A stretch of 64,000 nt of DNA from assembly GCA_030248225.1 (NCBI GenBank), contig JASANE010017527.1:1-64000 (forward strand). Direction: 5' to 3'. The translations under genes were made by a program, and so were the position numbers. This document shows, piece by piece, positions 10,694 through 22,614 of the stretch (its first letter is position 1; every line of letters starts with the position of its first letter). Source of the DNA: Trileptium ribeirensis. Its lineage: Eukaryota > Nematoda > Enoplea > Enoplida > Thoracostomopsidae. The notes beneath the pieces were generated by a model. The model was not told where the DNA came from and ran no database searches. It saw only the letters and a list, made by a program, of their open reading frames with translations.

Positions 10694-12070
10694 GTAATTC
10701 ATACAAACTTGTTTACAGAAAAGACAAACCGTTCACACATACTGGATCACAAAATATGCAGTCTATTGCCCGCTTTGCTGCAGATCTTGCCCACTCGTTC
10801 TTTCCACGTAATAATTATTACAAGACCCACGGTAGTGTTCCAAAGCTTTTATGTCATACCAATTGACTTGGATAAATGCTAAAATCATACCCAAAATATT
10901 CTTCAAATGCCGAAATTAATTATTGCGATACCTCGTCCTTGTAGACGAAGTATGTATGTACCTTATAATCGGTTCGTAATTGCTTTGCAATGTTGGCTAT
11001 GGTATATTGGTACATGTTATGTTATAGTTTCTATTAGCTTTAGCTCTAGGCCTTGTATACATGCATTGAGCGTCAAGCATTGAAATACGACTCACCATAA
11101 TTTAACCTATAATACCACGCTTATGGTGTTATGTTTTTCGTTAAATTGTTTGTTTGTGTGCTTTTTTTCTGGGCGCGGAATAAAAGGCTGAATAAAGTTT
11201 ACGACGACTGTGGATTGCCGTTATATTATGATCTGCAGAGAACTTGGGGCACTGTGACATCCCGTATATGGCAACCGTACGATGACAGATTGTTGTGATG
11301 CGGAACATCAGTTGAAATACACGTTTCAAATATACATCATATCTGCGTGCATGTATGGGATTTTATATGAGATTTGTATTGCTTGTTTGCATTATGCCGC
11401 GCGGACCAAATTGGCGGAGGAGTCTAGCATTTTTCGGATTTTCCCTGGTTAAGAACGGGTTTCCTATAATAGCACATTGTTGGGCTTTCTTTGCTTGAAT
11501 ACTTCGTCAATTTTTATCCTCACCAGCAAAAGCTAGCATTTGATTTATAAATTGACAATTTTTCAAAAATTTCACTAACATTAAAATTTCTTAAGATTGT
11601 TTGTAACATCAATCAGAGATGTCAAGGAACCTCTTATTACGTAATTTATTTTAACGGCTTCGATCGAAATTATTAGAATTTGAAGTCCTTCGATTGAACC
11701 GGATTTCGTCTCGACAAAGGGACCAGGTTCCGGTTCATACCTGCTGGCAAAACATTCATTGGATGGGAAAGCAGATAAGCAAATGTGTCTCTGATTTTTA
11801 CAAATTTTCGCGCTTGTTATTCTTATATGAAAAACTGTGACGGCGCGAAATGGCAGTGCGGTTGAAATTCCTGGATTCTTTGATTATTTATTTCTTCAAA
11901 AGATGGGCGGAGTCTAGGGAAACTTCAGGATACTTTTTAGAGAAAAAGTTTTCTTCAGCACGATTCGAAAAATTTATTGAGCATAATGAATATTATTACA
12001 GAAATGTGGGAGCATGTTTATTAATACTGTATCGAAAATATTTTATTTACCGTATTGCAACAGTTTTTAG
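10694..12070. other. Intron A-B
   Basis: 1.4 kb, AT-rich, with no repeat or gene recognised. An in-frame extension upstream of exon B (from 11850, different frame) has no splice or domain support. Confidence 0.7.
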
Positions 12071-12346
12071 TGCAAGATCCTGCAACAAAAACTCGAATCG
12101 CTACTGCGAACATTGCACGAGGAGTCGCAAATCGCTGCCGCTGACGCTGCTCGGGAATTTCTCACCGCCTGTCCAAGCACAAGCGGCCGCCATCAACCGA
12201 TCAAGCATGCGTCATCGGTGGCCGGCGTCGATATTGAAACTGAACCGTCGAGCTCGGATAGCGTCCCGGAGATATCGCCACCACCTCTTCCGTCGCACGG
12301 AGTTGCTACAGCGAGTGCTATTGCGCCTGCTGTCTTGAAGAGACGG
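12071..12346 (+). CDS. Diacylglycerol kinase, exon B (coiled segment and linker)
   Basis: Acceptor CAGTTTTTAG, donor GTAGGA; 92 codons, phase 0 to 0. It starts CKILQQKLESLLRTLHEESQ, which aligns with the KCSVLKEKLDSLLKTL helix of vertebrate DGK delta, a conserved feature of the linker between the two catalytic halves. The rest is Ser/Pro/Ala-rich and probably disordered, ending AVLKRR. A longer ORF in another frame covers the same region but lacks family similarity. Confidence 0.88.
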
Positions 12347-12620
12347 GTAGGAGTCAGCTATTTTTATTGAAATGTGTAAGAAAAATACTCATTTTTATCT
12401 ACGTCGAAATCATATTTTTAACGCTTATAGCATTACCTACCCTAATATAAGCTAGATATGAAGATCAACTGAAAAATATTAAAAAATATTTTGCTGGCTT
12501 TACCGTGCATGCTTAAGTGGGCATCAGTATACAGCAAAAAAAAGTTCTTTATAATTTTTTCTACAATAACCATGTCAATTTTCAGTTCAATATATCATTT
12601 CTTTACATTATAAATTTTAG

Positions 12621-12913
12621 GCATCGTTAGCACAACGCGAAGTGTTAATGTCGCGTGCAAATAGTCTTAAAAAAGCAATTCGACAAATTATCGAACACGC
12701 CGAGCGCGCTTTGGACGAACAAAACAGTCAAACGACGACAACGTCAACAACGAATCGAACCGAATCGCAACACAAAAAGCGTCAGCCAAAGCAAACGAAG
12801 CAAAAGCAGAAGCAATACGAGCAGCTGCATCAGCCGCCACCGGGACAGAGCCCGGAGAAAAGGCGTCGGTCATATCTCGATCGACTATGCGTGCGAACGG
12901 ACTCGAGTTCGAG
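12621..12913 (+). CDS. Diacylglycerol kinase, exon C (conserved linker helix)
   Basis: Acceptor AAATTTTAG, donor GTAGGC; ends with two bases of a codon. It includes [20 protein letters not shown], nearly identical to the vertebrate DGK delta/eta motif [19 protein letters not shown], followed by DEQNSQT, also conserved. After that the chain becomes Thr/Gln/Lys-rich and low-complexity, ending with a basic RRRSYLDRL stretch. Overlapping ORFs in other frames are shadows. Confidence 0.92.
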
Positions 12914-13584
12914 GTAGGCTTAATAACATCATTTGAAGGTTTTGAGATTACAACATTGTGGTGGCTTGTTGTGGGTGTTAGCTGTTCGTGCATCATCTAT
13001 GCATTTTTGGCTTCTAAACATTGGGAGACTGACATTTTTTCAATTTACGCCTAGCAGCGGGTTGTCACACAGCTTTTGTGCTTTGTTGCAAAATTATACA
13101 TCTCCCTTAGTCAATGTTCCTTAGCTGTTTTGCGCCTAGCGTAAAACTCTTTAGTGTACACAAAAATTGTCTACATTTTCCAAAATCTTACTCTGAATTT
13201 AAAAATTCGATGACATAAAAATAAGTTTAGAAGCTACTTTTATCCACAGCATAGACAAATTTTCGAATATTTCTGAGGCCATTTATTTAATATTTTTGTG
13301 GTTTTCATTAAAATACCTGAACTGTAAAAAATTTTTGACTTCGATGCGCCCGGTTGAAACTGGGTTCCCCTCATTTCATGCCGTCTGGAAAATTTCGGCG
13401 CCCGCTGGTTCCGAATCAGGTAAGTTCGGTTCATGGCACCTGGTAAATGTAGAAGATGGGTGTTTTGGTTTTGGCGCTGCGAACCAATGAAGATGGGTTT
13501 ATTCTTGCTGTTTCTCTCTCTAAGCGAAGTTGGATGGTATCGTATATAGCTTAGTATCAAGTAATCTATATTTTTTGCTACTAG

Positions 13585-13924
13585 GTCGCTGTCACCGTCT
13601 GGGGTTTCTAACCAAAGTGGCAGTAGCTCACAGCAGCAGCAACATCCAAATCTAGCTAGCAGCATCAGCCCTGAATTCCACGCATTTGCTTCATTGTCGA
13701 GCCCGACTGCAAGGATGAGTGGCGCAGAGTTGATGAGTCCAACCATGGTAACAATGGGTACGATTCCACACTATTTATCGCCGAAGCCGAAAATAAAAAG
13801 CGCTGAACCACGTCGATTCGTTTCGGAGACTACTCCTGTGAAGCCCGGTGTAATTCGCGTTGCTACTACGGGTGTATTTGAATTTCCGGCGCCACCTTCT
13901 CAAATAGCATCCGAGAATCGAAGA
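13585..13924 (+). CDS. Diacylglycerol kinase, exon D (disordered linker)
   Basis: Acceptor TTTGCTACTAG, donor GTTAGT; one base completes an Arg codon from exon C, then 113 codons. The product is Ser/Pro/Gln-rich, with QQQQ, several SP and TP sites and SPKPKIKSAEPRRF. No domain is recognised; inclusion rests on open frame, composition and exact phase. The donor has T at +3. Without splicing the frame would stop 10 codons later. Confidence 0.8.
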
Positions 13925-14037
13925 GTTAGTTGCAAAGACTATGTTTTTATTTGATGAGATGCTTTTGTGTTCATCAATAAAAATGACTAGTTGTGTGAAT
14001 ACTTGTTGAAAATTATCTTTTGATACGTAGCAATGTA

Positions 14038-14675
14038 CAGTTACAATGTAGAGGTGAGAAGGGGTCGAAATGTTTCGGCAAATCCCGTTGGAAATCGAGG
14101 TCCGCCCGGCGTGGCTGGAGCTTCAATATTTCAGTGCTGGCTGACCTGTTGGTAATCGAGGGAGGCCCGATCCGGTCTGGAGCAGCAAAATTTCAAACGT
14201 ATATATGAAATGAGCCCGACAAAAAATTCTTAAAACAAATCCAAGGTTATCGAACTGTGAACTAAATTATCCGGTGTTTGACAGAGATGAGAACCCACCC
14301 AAACTTTCGGCCCCACCCGGCCCGTTGGAAACATTGGTTGGCCCTGCTTGTTTGGAATCGAGTGTCGGCCCGTCAAGCCATAACCCGAAGTGGTCATCTC
14401 TATTGCAATAAGAATTAAGTGTCTAAAAATCGAACTAAATGTTGTTAAATTTCGATTGTTTGCGTTTAAGCGAGAATCGACCGTTTGTTTTAATTTTAAC
14501 GCAGTTTAGATGCGCTAAAAATTGTTTACGATTACTAAAATACTAGTTTGCTCTTAATTTAACGAATTTCGTTTAATTTAACGTATTTTGTTTAAACGAA
14601 AATCGTTCGATTACGATATCGAAAATCGTTATATTGCGATAGTTCGTTTTTGTGCGCTTAATTTTAATTGTATTG
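14038..14675. mobile_element. TA-flanked miniature transposon, family P, copy 1 (interrupted)
   Basis: The left end CAGTTACAAT (14038-14047) and the body from 14405 match the intact copy at 43866-44137. The element is flanked by TA on both sides, as in Tc1/mariner insertions. A second element interrupts it at 14048-14404. The body contains inverted TTTAAACGAAAATCG-like tracts. No transposase. Confidence 0.75.
14048..14404. mobile_element. Nested insertion in family P copy 1
   Basis: 357 bp splitting the P element, bordered by CAAT at both junctions (14044-14047, 14405-14408), a likely 4-bp target duplication. Ends carry imperfect inverted TAGAGGTGA / TCATCTCTA. GC-richer than its surroundings, with GGCCCG-like runs. 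Class unknown. Confidence 0.5.
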
Positions 14676-14935
14676 TATTTGCGCCTATTCATATTAATTT
14701 CGTGTCAAATTTTGCTATTCAGATCCCTGCGCAGCTTCTGCATGGGTAACACCATATTATAATAACATGTGTAAATTTAAGACAATGAAAAGCAGACGTG
14801 TTTAACAGGTTAAATAACCATATATTATCTCCGTTTACCTCAGGAAGTAAGAAACTCAGTTAACCAATTCTTGAAAATTTCATTTTTGGGGTATATGTAA
14901 CCGTTGCTTATGGCTCGAAAACGTTAGTCTAACTG

Positions 14936-15310
14936 GCCTCAACAGGACAAAATGTTACCTGGGGGTTTTGGACTGGGGCCCCTAGCTCCAAGCAGGCTGG
15001 CGGGAGAACTGAAAGTACCTGGCCTGCGTATATTTCGCCCGGATTTGCTGTGGAATCATCCCTTCAGTCAACGGGGGGTTTATAACTGCAATTTTTGTGT
15101 TTTTCAAGTATTTGCAGGATTTTGTTACAATGTTTTGTTGTGACAAGATTATATTACATATTTGTTGCTTAAGCACTGCAAGTGTGTATTTTTGCAGTCT
15201 GTACTCCATTTTATTAAGGATTTTGTCATAAATAGCCGAAATATATCCAGTAATATTGAGTTTTTAACCGTTTTTGTTTGGACGATCACTTTTGTTATGA
15301 CCTTAAAATA
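14936..15310 (+). mobile_element. Dispersed repeat family V, copy 1
   Basis: The block with ACCTGGGGGTTTTGG, GGGGCCCC and, at its end, TTTTTGTTTGGACGATCA recurs in reverse orientation at 47040-47475 and partly at 42690-43110. Noncoding; boundaries approximate. Confidence 0.6.
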
Positions 15311-16556
15311 CCTGGGCATTGCTCGTGGTTGAACCTGAGGGAGCTCGAAAATGGGCCCCTTCCCTGTGGAGAAGCCAGACTAACAAAATTTATGCAGCGC
15401 CTGTCATCATTTCTATTTTTTAGCCCACATTTCTGAGAAGAGTTATGATATAAAGCCCGGACATCGATGGGCCCTAAACAGCCCGGGCGAATCGATTTTT
15501 GGGCGAACGGGTCCAGGGGGACTCCCAAATATGGTTCGCGAATCCGGAGTTGTAACTGCGACGAAAGGAGCACTCAAATATGGGTTGTCGATTACAATTT
15601 AAAACGACTTTTTACATTGGTAAAACAGTTAGGCAATAGAATCTTAAGCATTCGCTTAAGATTGCGACGTGATGAGCTTTCTATTCGCTGAAAATTTCAC
15701 CAGAGGGTATGACCAGGGTTCCTGGTGCGGAACCAAGCCCCTTAATTTTGCCAGTGTGAATAGAAAGGGTGGCACCCCACAGGTCATTAGGGAGCTTCGA
15801 ACATTAGGAGTTGTTGAATTCACTATTTTGCAGGTAAACTTTACGGATCGCGTCAGAAACGCTGTCATTAAAAACTTTTTTGTACAAAAATTTGACAAAA
15901 TTTATACATTTTTAGCGTCATAGTAGAATTTTGTTTTAGTAAAAATTTTTTATGAAATTTTGTGTTAACTGGGGTCTTATACTCGGGAGGGAGGAGCAAA
16001 AAAATTTGTCAGCGGTGATCAACCAGGGAATCTCAAAATTTTGCCATTGAGAATTTGAAAATATTGCTCCGCTACCTCCCTCTCTTTGGAGGGCCCAGAC
16101 TTGCGGTGCATTTTATATAATTAGACGTGCAAATTAGTTGTTATTATTGTCACAACTGCTGCTGTATAATCGGGAATGGATCACCGGAGGGATACATTTT
16201 GGGGGGAGCAAGTCACCAATAAACTTTAGTTTAATGGGGTCGATTCCCCTATGCTTTAAGCCCGGTGGTTGTTTCGCGTTGTACTAAAGAGTATTAAGTT
16301 AGAAAATTTCAGTTAAAAACGTCGCGCAAAAAACGCCATTTTTATAGTATTATGCGTGAAACAGACAAAAATAATTTGTTTCCTCTAATTTTTCTAACGG
16401 AAACTTCGGATAGGTATGCTACCGTTGTTTTATTATCCTTGAAATTGTCCTATAATTGTGTGTTTTACCTTCGAAACCTAATATGGCGTGGTCATACAAT
16501 GTTAATATTGTTAAACAAATTTTTCTGTCGTAACCGAAAATAACTTATTTGTGTAG
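15311..16556. other. Intron D-E, right part
   Basis: No recognised gene. Contains GGGCCC-rich scraps that resemble family V but were not aligned. ORFs on both strands near 15467-15923 are repeat-derived. Confidence 0.5.
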
Positions 16557-17835
16557 GTTTCTGCTCCAGAAGAACACACACATTCACCTCAAGAACGACA
16601 GCAGCATTCCGAACAAAGATCTGATCGCAAAATTGCCATTGAAAAGCATAAAGTGAAACCTGAACACCAGGAGAAATCAAGCCCGATAAGTGCTGATTCT
16701 GGACACAACGATGCAACCACAGCGGTGGGCAATCTGTGTTTACCGTCGATGGAGGTCCAACCGCCAACGCCACTTTGTGGTACGCCAACGTCGTCCATGT
16801 GTTCGATGAGCGATCGTAGCGGATATGATTTGGCGAAAACCATGGCCGCGCAAATCTCGATTCGTTCTGACACGGAGGGTTATCCGAAAACTACTGGTCA
16901 GCAGACAATCGAAACAACAATGCCAAAGGCATCGAAGCCTAGACGAAAATCGTCAAACGATACGGGATCAGCTGTTAGCCGCATCGGACATGCCATGAAT
17001 GATGCGATGAAAAAGCGTCTGGATTTACCGGTGACCTCTGCTTCGTCAATGCAAGCTTCTGGCGCCACAACGGCGTCTACAACTTCGTCAATAACAACTA
17101 CTAAGGCCAAGCGAAAATTGTCCGCATCATCACCAGTAGCTGCTGTAGTCGCAGTACTTGCGAAAACAACAGGGCGGAGTTGTCTTAGCATTAGTAGCAG
17201 CCAGACTAGCGAAGACTATGACGAAACTTGTATTAGCCGGCGTGGTAATCGTGGCGATCGAGATGGTGATGATAATGACGAAGGCGACGGTGACGACGAT
17301 GACTATGACGATGATGATGACGACGACGACGATGACGTCGATGTCAATACTATACGATCGTGGGAGTTTCCGCCGTTCGCTGGAGTGGGACTTGATGTTG
17401 ATAGTGTCGTTGTCAATGAGCCATCGTCACGTTTTCAAAATCAGGCGAGACCATTGTCGTGGGACCAAGCTCTTCAATATCAATTACAGCAGCAAGAGCA
17501 GCTTTACGGACACACTCCGTATCGCCGCGGACGATGTGATCGGCTGCCTTCATCACCCCGGATGTCCGAATCGATACAAGTCAATCGTCTGCCGGTACCG
17601 ATTCAAATTGCGCCGCCGAACTCAGCCGATCAAGATTCGGGACACGCTACGGACTACAGTGTTGGCGGTAGTGGGGGACAGCAAGAAGCCGCAGTAGTGG
17701 TTGAACAACGTCCGTCGTCCCGTGATAGCGAGCCCTATTTTTGCAACGTACAACCCATGATAAGCAGAGTAAATCAGGATGGAGAGCTTTCTACTGATGG
17801 CCTGGCGTGCGTCGACACTGGACAGCCGTGCGAAA
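16557..17835 (+). CDS. Diacylglycerol kinase, exon E (giant disordered linker exon)
   Basis: The longest exon in the window: acceptor TTTGTGTAG, donor GTATGT, 426 codons plus one base. It starts VSAPEEHTHSPQERQQ. It is rich in Ser, Thr, Pro and Gln, with basic patches (KPRRKSS, KRKLSASSP) and a run of about 20 Asp residues encoded by GAC/GAT repeats at 17270-17345. No enzymatic or binding domain is recognised. Exact phase agreement with exons D and F, good codon texture over 1.28 kb and absence of stops support it. The poly-Asp tract is expected to vary in length. Likely a phospho-regulated, unstructured insertion between the catalytic halves (inference). Confidence 0.85.
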
Positions 17836-19004
17836 GTATGTGTTCGAGAATCAGTTCAGTTAATGGTGCTGCTATTATAGTATCTATATTTTCGGCACCA
17901 TGATGGCTCTGTTGTTAATTAATGTTATTAAGTGTCAAGGGATTTTTCGTTGGAGGCTGCGCAGAATTTGTGCATTTCTCCAGTGGTCTGCACTGTGGCT
18001 TGTCGTAGAAAAGCCACGAGTCATTAACCTTAAAATTATATGCGCTGTAGTGTTAGTCTGTCTAACGAATGGATGTTGAACACTATGTTGTCAAAGCTGC
18101 GATACGTTTTTGGTAACCCTAAGGTCATGCCCAACGTATATATTTTGAATAATAATTGATAGGAACTCAATTTTTGTCGGATATGAACCCATTCTGATAT
18201 CTCTATACAGGTGAGCGACCTAGGCATTTTGACCTTCGCCAGTACATGCCCCTAGATCCCCCTGATATTTTCTTGCCCGAATTTATATCTTTCATGTGCT
18301 AAAAGTGTTCGAATTTTTGCTCTATTTTTGTTAAAAATCGTCAAATTTTCTCTTTCTACTAAAATATATAATTTTTTGTTTCTAGAAATGTTTAAATATG
18401 CACAATTATTGCTGTCAGTTGTCAAATTACATATACATATTTGGGGGTTTAATTACAGTGCTTTATGGTTTATGGTGCACACAGTTCAATTGCGGGGACA
18501 CCCAGATAAACTTGGGAGAATCCTACCCAATTGTTTCAGGTGCCCTGTTCCAAGGTGGAGAGGCGCTCCAGGCACAGTTTTAGTAGCTTGGAGAAGCCAT
18601 ACATTTGCAGCGGATCGGGTTTTACTGCTAGAAACTTACCTTCTTTGGAGCGTTCATTCAGTTTAAGCCTATGTTGTTTGCTTTCATATTTAAATCTACA
18701 TCTAATTCGTAGTTTTGTTATATGAACATGATGTAATGGCCATTGTATAGACAAGACATGATTTACAATTTGCCTAGGATTCGAGACTCGAGAACCCTTC
18801 AGGTCACCCTATCTGATGACGCCTCGTGTATTTTGAATTGTTTCAGATCTTGATCTGGTGGCCCACACGCCTATCATGGTATATACATACAAAATTATTC
18901 TGGCTCATTGCAACGGTTAACTTGAAAGGGTTTCACTTCATTAGCGATATAATTATTGTACGAACATTCTTTACAAAAATTTGTCACATAATGCAATTCT
19001 TCAG
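17836..19004. other. Intron E-F
   Basis: 1.2 kb, AT-rich; no repeat family or gene recognised. Confidence 0.6.
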
Positions 19005-19397
19005 CGCCAGAAGGCAGTTCCGAGTTAGCAGCTGAGGATATTCTACCTTTCTTGGGACGTCGCCGTCTTAGCGCAGTTGGCCAAGAACGACGTGCTGCGT
19101 TCGCAAAAACGTCGCTGACAACAGCGACCACAACTGCGACAGGCGAGCCGACAAGTATGGCCGTGCAGCATGATTGTAGCCCTACCACAATTGCACCGTA
19201 TATCTACGATCGGGCCAGTGTTTCCGAAACGGGTCCAACGATGTCCGCCGCTAGGACAGGCCCGATGCCGGTTGGAACGATGTCGCTTGATGTAACTCCA
19301 CCCACAAGGACACAAGGTCGTGGATTTGGTAAAATCGCTCCGGTGACAGGAATTGGCACAACAAGCGGTCGATGTGCCTCAGAATCGTCGCTAAAAG
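19005..19397 (+). CDS. Diacylglycerol kinase, exon F (linker; 3' end uncertain)
   Basis: Acceptor CAATTCTTCAG; two bases complete the codon left by exon E. The chain starts PEGSSELAAEDILPFLGRRR and is Thr/Ser/Pro-rich. Two phase-1 donors fit: GTAAAA after 19328 and GTTGAT after 19397. I chose the later one because good coding texture (PVTGIGTTSGRCASESSLK) continues up to it and the stop follows at once, but GTTGAT is a weak donor. Either choice gives exact phase into exon G. No domain recognised. Confidence 0.75.
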
Positions 19398-19559
19398 GTT
19401 GATTATGGGTTTTAATTCTGTTATTTTTACTTTTTAGTTTGTCTTGCATTACTGCTGCATTTTGTTCTAAATTGTCGATGTTAGTTTACAGCGCTTGTTT
19501 CCAAACCGAAGGCTTACCCACGCTTTTCACCCCTCTCCCGGTCTGACCTAACCTTCTAT

Positions 19560-19870
19560 TTTAACCACCCCTTAACGCCCCGAAAATCTTGGTACCGCTC
19601 AGTTCGATTTTTAGGCAATGGCAAAAACAGTTTTTAAGGGTTATTGGTCAAGTATGGCCATATGGATACCAGTGTTTCGGTACTATATCTCGCGACATAG
19701 GCTTCGCATCGAAAAATGGAGACCATTATCAGAATCAGCTTATCGAGATATACGGCTTTTTTGAGGGATATGGCTCCGAATATGGTTCGTCGACCCTTTG
19801 CCAAAAATAGCAATTTTTCAAAATTCGTCGTGTTATTGCTTGTTTTAGCTTATGTAACAGACTTGATGTT
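19560..19870 (+). mobile_element. Dispersed repeat family S, fragment
   Basis: Shares GGCAAAAACAGTTTTTAAGG, TATCTCGCGACAT and GAATATGGTTCGTCGACC blocks with 37579-38060 and 44972-45500. The short ORF here is part of the repeat. Confidence 0.6.
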
Positions 19871-19969
19871 GCTGCACCATGTACTTCCTAATGCGGTGCT
19901 CGTACGACCACAACTACCGCAACCTCAGGGGCTTAACATAATGTGCTCATTCTAAACCATTTTCCTCGA

Positions 19970-20250
19970 TCAGACCCAAGAAGCTACGGAGCGTAGAACG
20001 TCTCAGGAGCTCTTCGCGGGACATGTTCTGATCCTGATTCAACGGATTGGTTGCGCACGTCACCTACGTGTGCTATCTTTGAGGTCCCTATGGAGGTTGG
20101 CTCGGCCACCTGCTCACAGGCCAAGTAGACCGTACCGGTATTCATTAGCGTTGTCTCAGCTGGAAAATTTCTACTGGCTACATCGTTGGGGTTGACCAAA
20201 ATTTGGTCGTAAACGTTAATTTGCCAGCGAACCAGATTTCCCGACATCAA
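19970..20250 (-). pseudogene. Inverted coding fragment related to the large elements
   Basis: On the minus strand, 20143 down to 19970 matches the 3' terminal block of both large elements (CTGTGAGCAGGTG, GGGACCTCAAAG). Upstream, 20250-20144 adds about 35 codons absent from them, including GNLVRWQINVYDQILVNP. The frame is open for 88 codons, but compared with copies 1 and 2 it shifts after the GTSK motif. This is the best evidence that the long elements had a coding parent. Protein family not recognised; a virus-derived origin cannot be excluded or supported. Confidence 0.5.
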
Positions 20251-22170
20251 GTCCTAACGCAGTTCGTTTACTGGGACGATGATTCCAAACAATGATACAT
20301 ATCGCTGCGTACATATTCAATCAACGGAAAGACACCATGGGTTTTCAATAATCATTTATTGATAAGCAAATTGGATATATATTCGTTTATGGGGTAACGC
20401 AATGCAGTTATACATTCGATAACATTACCGTACAGTAGTAATGAAAATAGTATAAAACAGTACAACGTAGGCACGCAGTTCACGCAAGTAATTAGGTTGA
20501 ATTAAATTAGGATTCATAACCTTCTTAATCGAACGTACATAGCCATAAGCTAGATCAACCACAACAACGTCTAGGTTTCACGAACATTCTGGTGACGGCT
20601 GCGCTTACCGTACTAATAGAAAAGGGGAAAATGGACACGCATGCCCAACGATACAGCTAGCAGTACACAAGAAAGTAACTGATCTCTCAATAATGCCACT
20701 CGGCCGGTTCAGGTAAGGCTCTAGTGGGTAAATATTAACAAATAGAAGTGACAACACGCTAAACAATATAACTAGATTCAGATACGTAGCCTACGGGAAC
20801 AAAAGGAGAAGAGACACGAATGTCAGAGTGCAATTCGATTGGGTATCTTCGAAGACTATTCTACTAAAGGTTAAATATGACAAAGTATACAGGGAACGAC
20901 CTCTACATCAATAACATACGTAATTAATTGATATCATACAACAATAAATTATAGTTCAACATTGCAGTGCAGTACGACTCAATGCACTAATGCACAGTAC
21001 GGTACATGATGCGAACGACATGACATGTCAGTAGGTGCACAATAACTCACACTATTTGCTGTAGTCTCCTAAATCCTGACCATACATTACAAAGGTTTAA
21101 ATCCTGAACAGTTGCGATAAGCTTTGTGATACACATTGCTTCTAGGTGAATTTTTAATGTCAGTTAATTAGGTGAAATCTTAATTCTCACTTTTGGCTTC
21201 TGATTGTTCACTTCCAAGGACGTGTTTATAATACGCAGTTCCATATTTAGGGAAATATTGAACGGCAAATTCATAGCGATCTCTTTTATTTGACTCAGCT
21301 CTGGCTTATCAGTTGGCCAGTTCAACCAACGCGGAAGGTACATGGAAAGTACAGTGTGGATCCGACGTCCTTGAGTAACAATTTTTATAATAGGGTGAAG
21401 TATTATCCCAGTAACATCATCCTTGCTGGACATCGGCTAAATGTAATGAGCAAAGTTGATACGTTATATAACTGATAAAATTTTAACAAAATCTTTGGAG
21501 GGAATTTTGTGTTGTAACAAATTAGATTATTTCGGTGTTATTCACAAATTTTCTAAGTGCAGTTCCGTTTGCAAGTGAATTGAGTCAAAGTCATTGCAAA
21601 ACCATGAGTAAACGTAACAAAATTACGTCGGTCCTGATAAAGATCCGTCCATCCAGACGCAAGGCCAAGAATCAAAAACCTAAAACGGCGGTGACCCTGC
21701 TCAAAAAATAAACCTTTAAATGGAATCAGTGCCCCTGCCAAGTAACTTTCTCAAATGTACCTAAAATTTTCATGCCGTATAAAGCATATATGAATTTATT
21801 AAAAATTTAGAAATTTCGATCGATTAATGTGCACTTATTTCTGGCCGTGACTGTATATTATGCATTTAGCCAGTGTCATCTGTAACTTGTTTATACGGCT
21901 CAATTTTTGTATTATTATAGCCAGCGATCTTTGCGGAACATATAATTATTATTGTCAGTTGCGCTTTGATCAACCGAATTAAATTAAATTAAAAAAACTT
22001 TTTTTGTCAATGCTGAAATTCATTTTCGGGGTGCGTAAAATAATTCCGAAGTTGCTTATGTCAGCAGATTGTACTTGTTCGTCACTTTGTTTGATGAGCG
22101 AGCAAAGCAGAGTTTTCTTTTCTGCGCAAACTGTCATGCTTTCGTTCTCAATCTATTGTTTCAATATGAT
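20251..22170. other. Intron F-G, middle part
   Basis: AT-rich, no coding exon found, no clear repeat family. Could be internal or flanking sequence of the parent of the inverted fragment at 19970-20250. Confidence 0.4.
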
Positions 22171-22179
22171 AGTCTGTCG

Positions 22180-22322
22180 CAGAAACGACTGTCGCCTCCC
22201 GATTGAGTAATATGATTAGAGTGCACTGCAGAAACGACTGTCGCCTTCCGGGTGGGTAATATGATTACAGTGCGCCGCAGAAACGACTGTTGCCTTCTGA
22301 GTGAGTAAGCAACGAGCGAGTA
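22180..22322 (+). repeat. Three 49-bp tandem units
   Basis: AGAAACGACTGTCGCCT-like starts occur at 22181, 22230 and 22279. Units include GTAATATGATTA. The core GACTGTCGC resembles the subterminal part of the family M miniature elements. Confidence 0.8.
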
Positions 22323-22485
22323 ACGGGCCAAGCTGGAGCAAGCCAGCGAACTGTCATTTCTGCCGCGTACTGTCGCTACTACAGCGGCTTTATTATTGTT
22401 TACCCACATACCCGCATGCCCACGCGCACGAGCGTGCCCGGTGATCTAAATTTTGAGCTATACTTATTGTTGTTTCTATTTCTAG

Positions 22486-22584
22486 TTATCAGCGCTGAGG
22501 CTTCGCGTAAAATCAGTAACAGCAGCACGAAACGGTCGTTTGATTTGCAGCGAACACCAAGTCCGACTAGTGGTTTTCGGCCAG
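22486..22584 (+). CDS. Diacylglycerol kinase, exon G
   Basis: Acceptor TTTCTATTTCTAG, donor GTAATT; two bases, 32 codons, one base. It reads ISAEASRKISNSSTKRSFDL and ends GFRP. The split Ala codon joins exactly to FRRGLIASG of exon H, giving RPAFRRG, in keeping with the segment before the accessory domain of insect DGK eta. A second open frame is available but breaks the phase. Confidence 0.82.
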
Positions 22585-22614
22585 GTAATTTTATTTTATT
22601 TCAATTGACTTATA

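Noticed and set aside
11850..12338. 162-codon ORF overlapping exon B
   Set aside because: Different frame from the DGK-like peptide; exon B has acceptor, donor, phase and homology.
17158..17697. 179-codon Met/Thr-rich ORF inside exon E
   Set aside because: Shadow frame of the GAC/GAT repeat; lacks homology and phase continuity.
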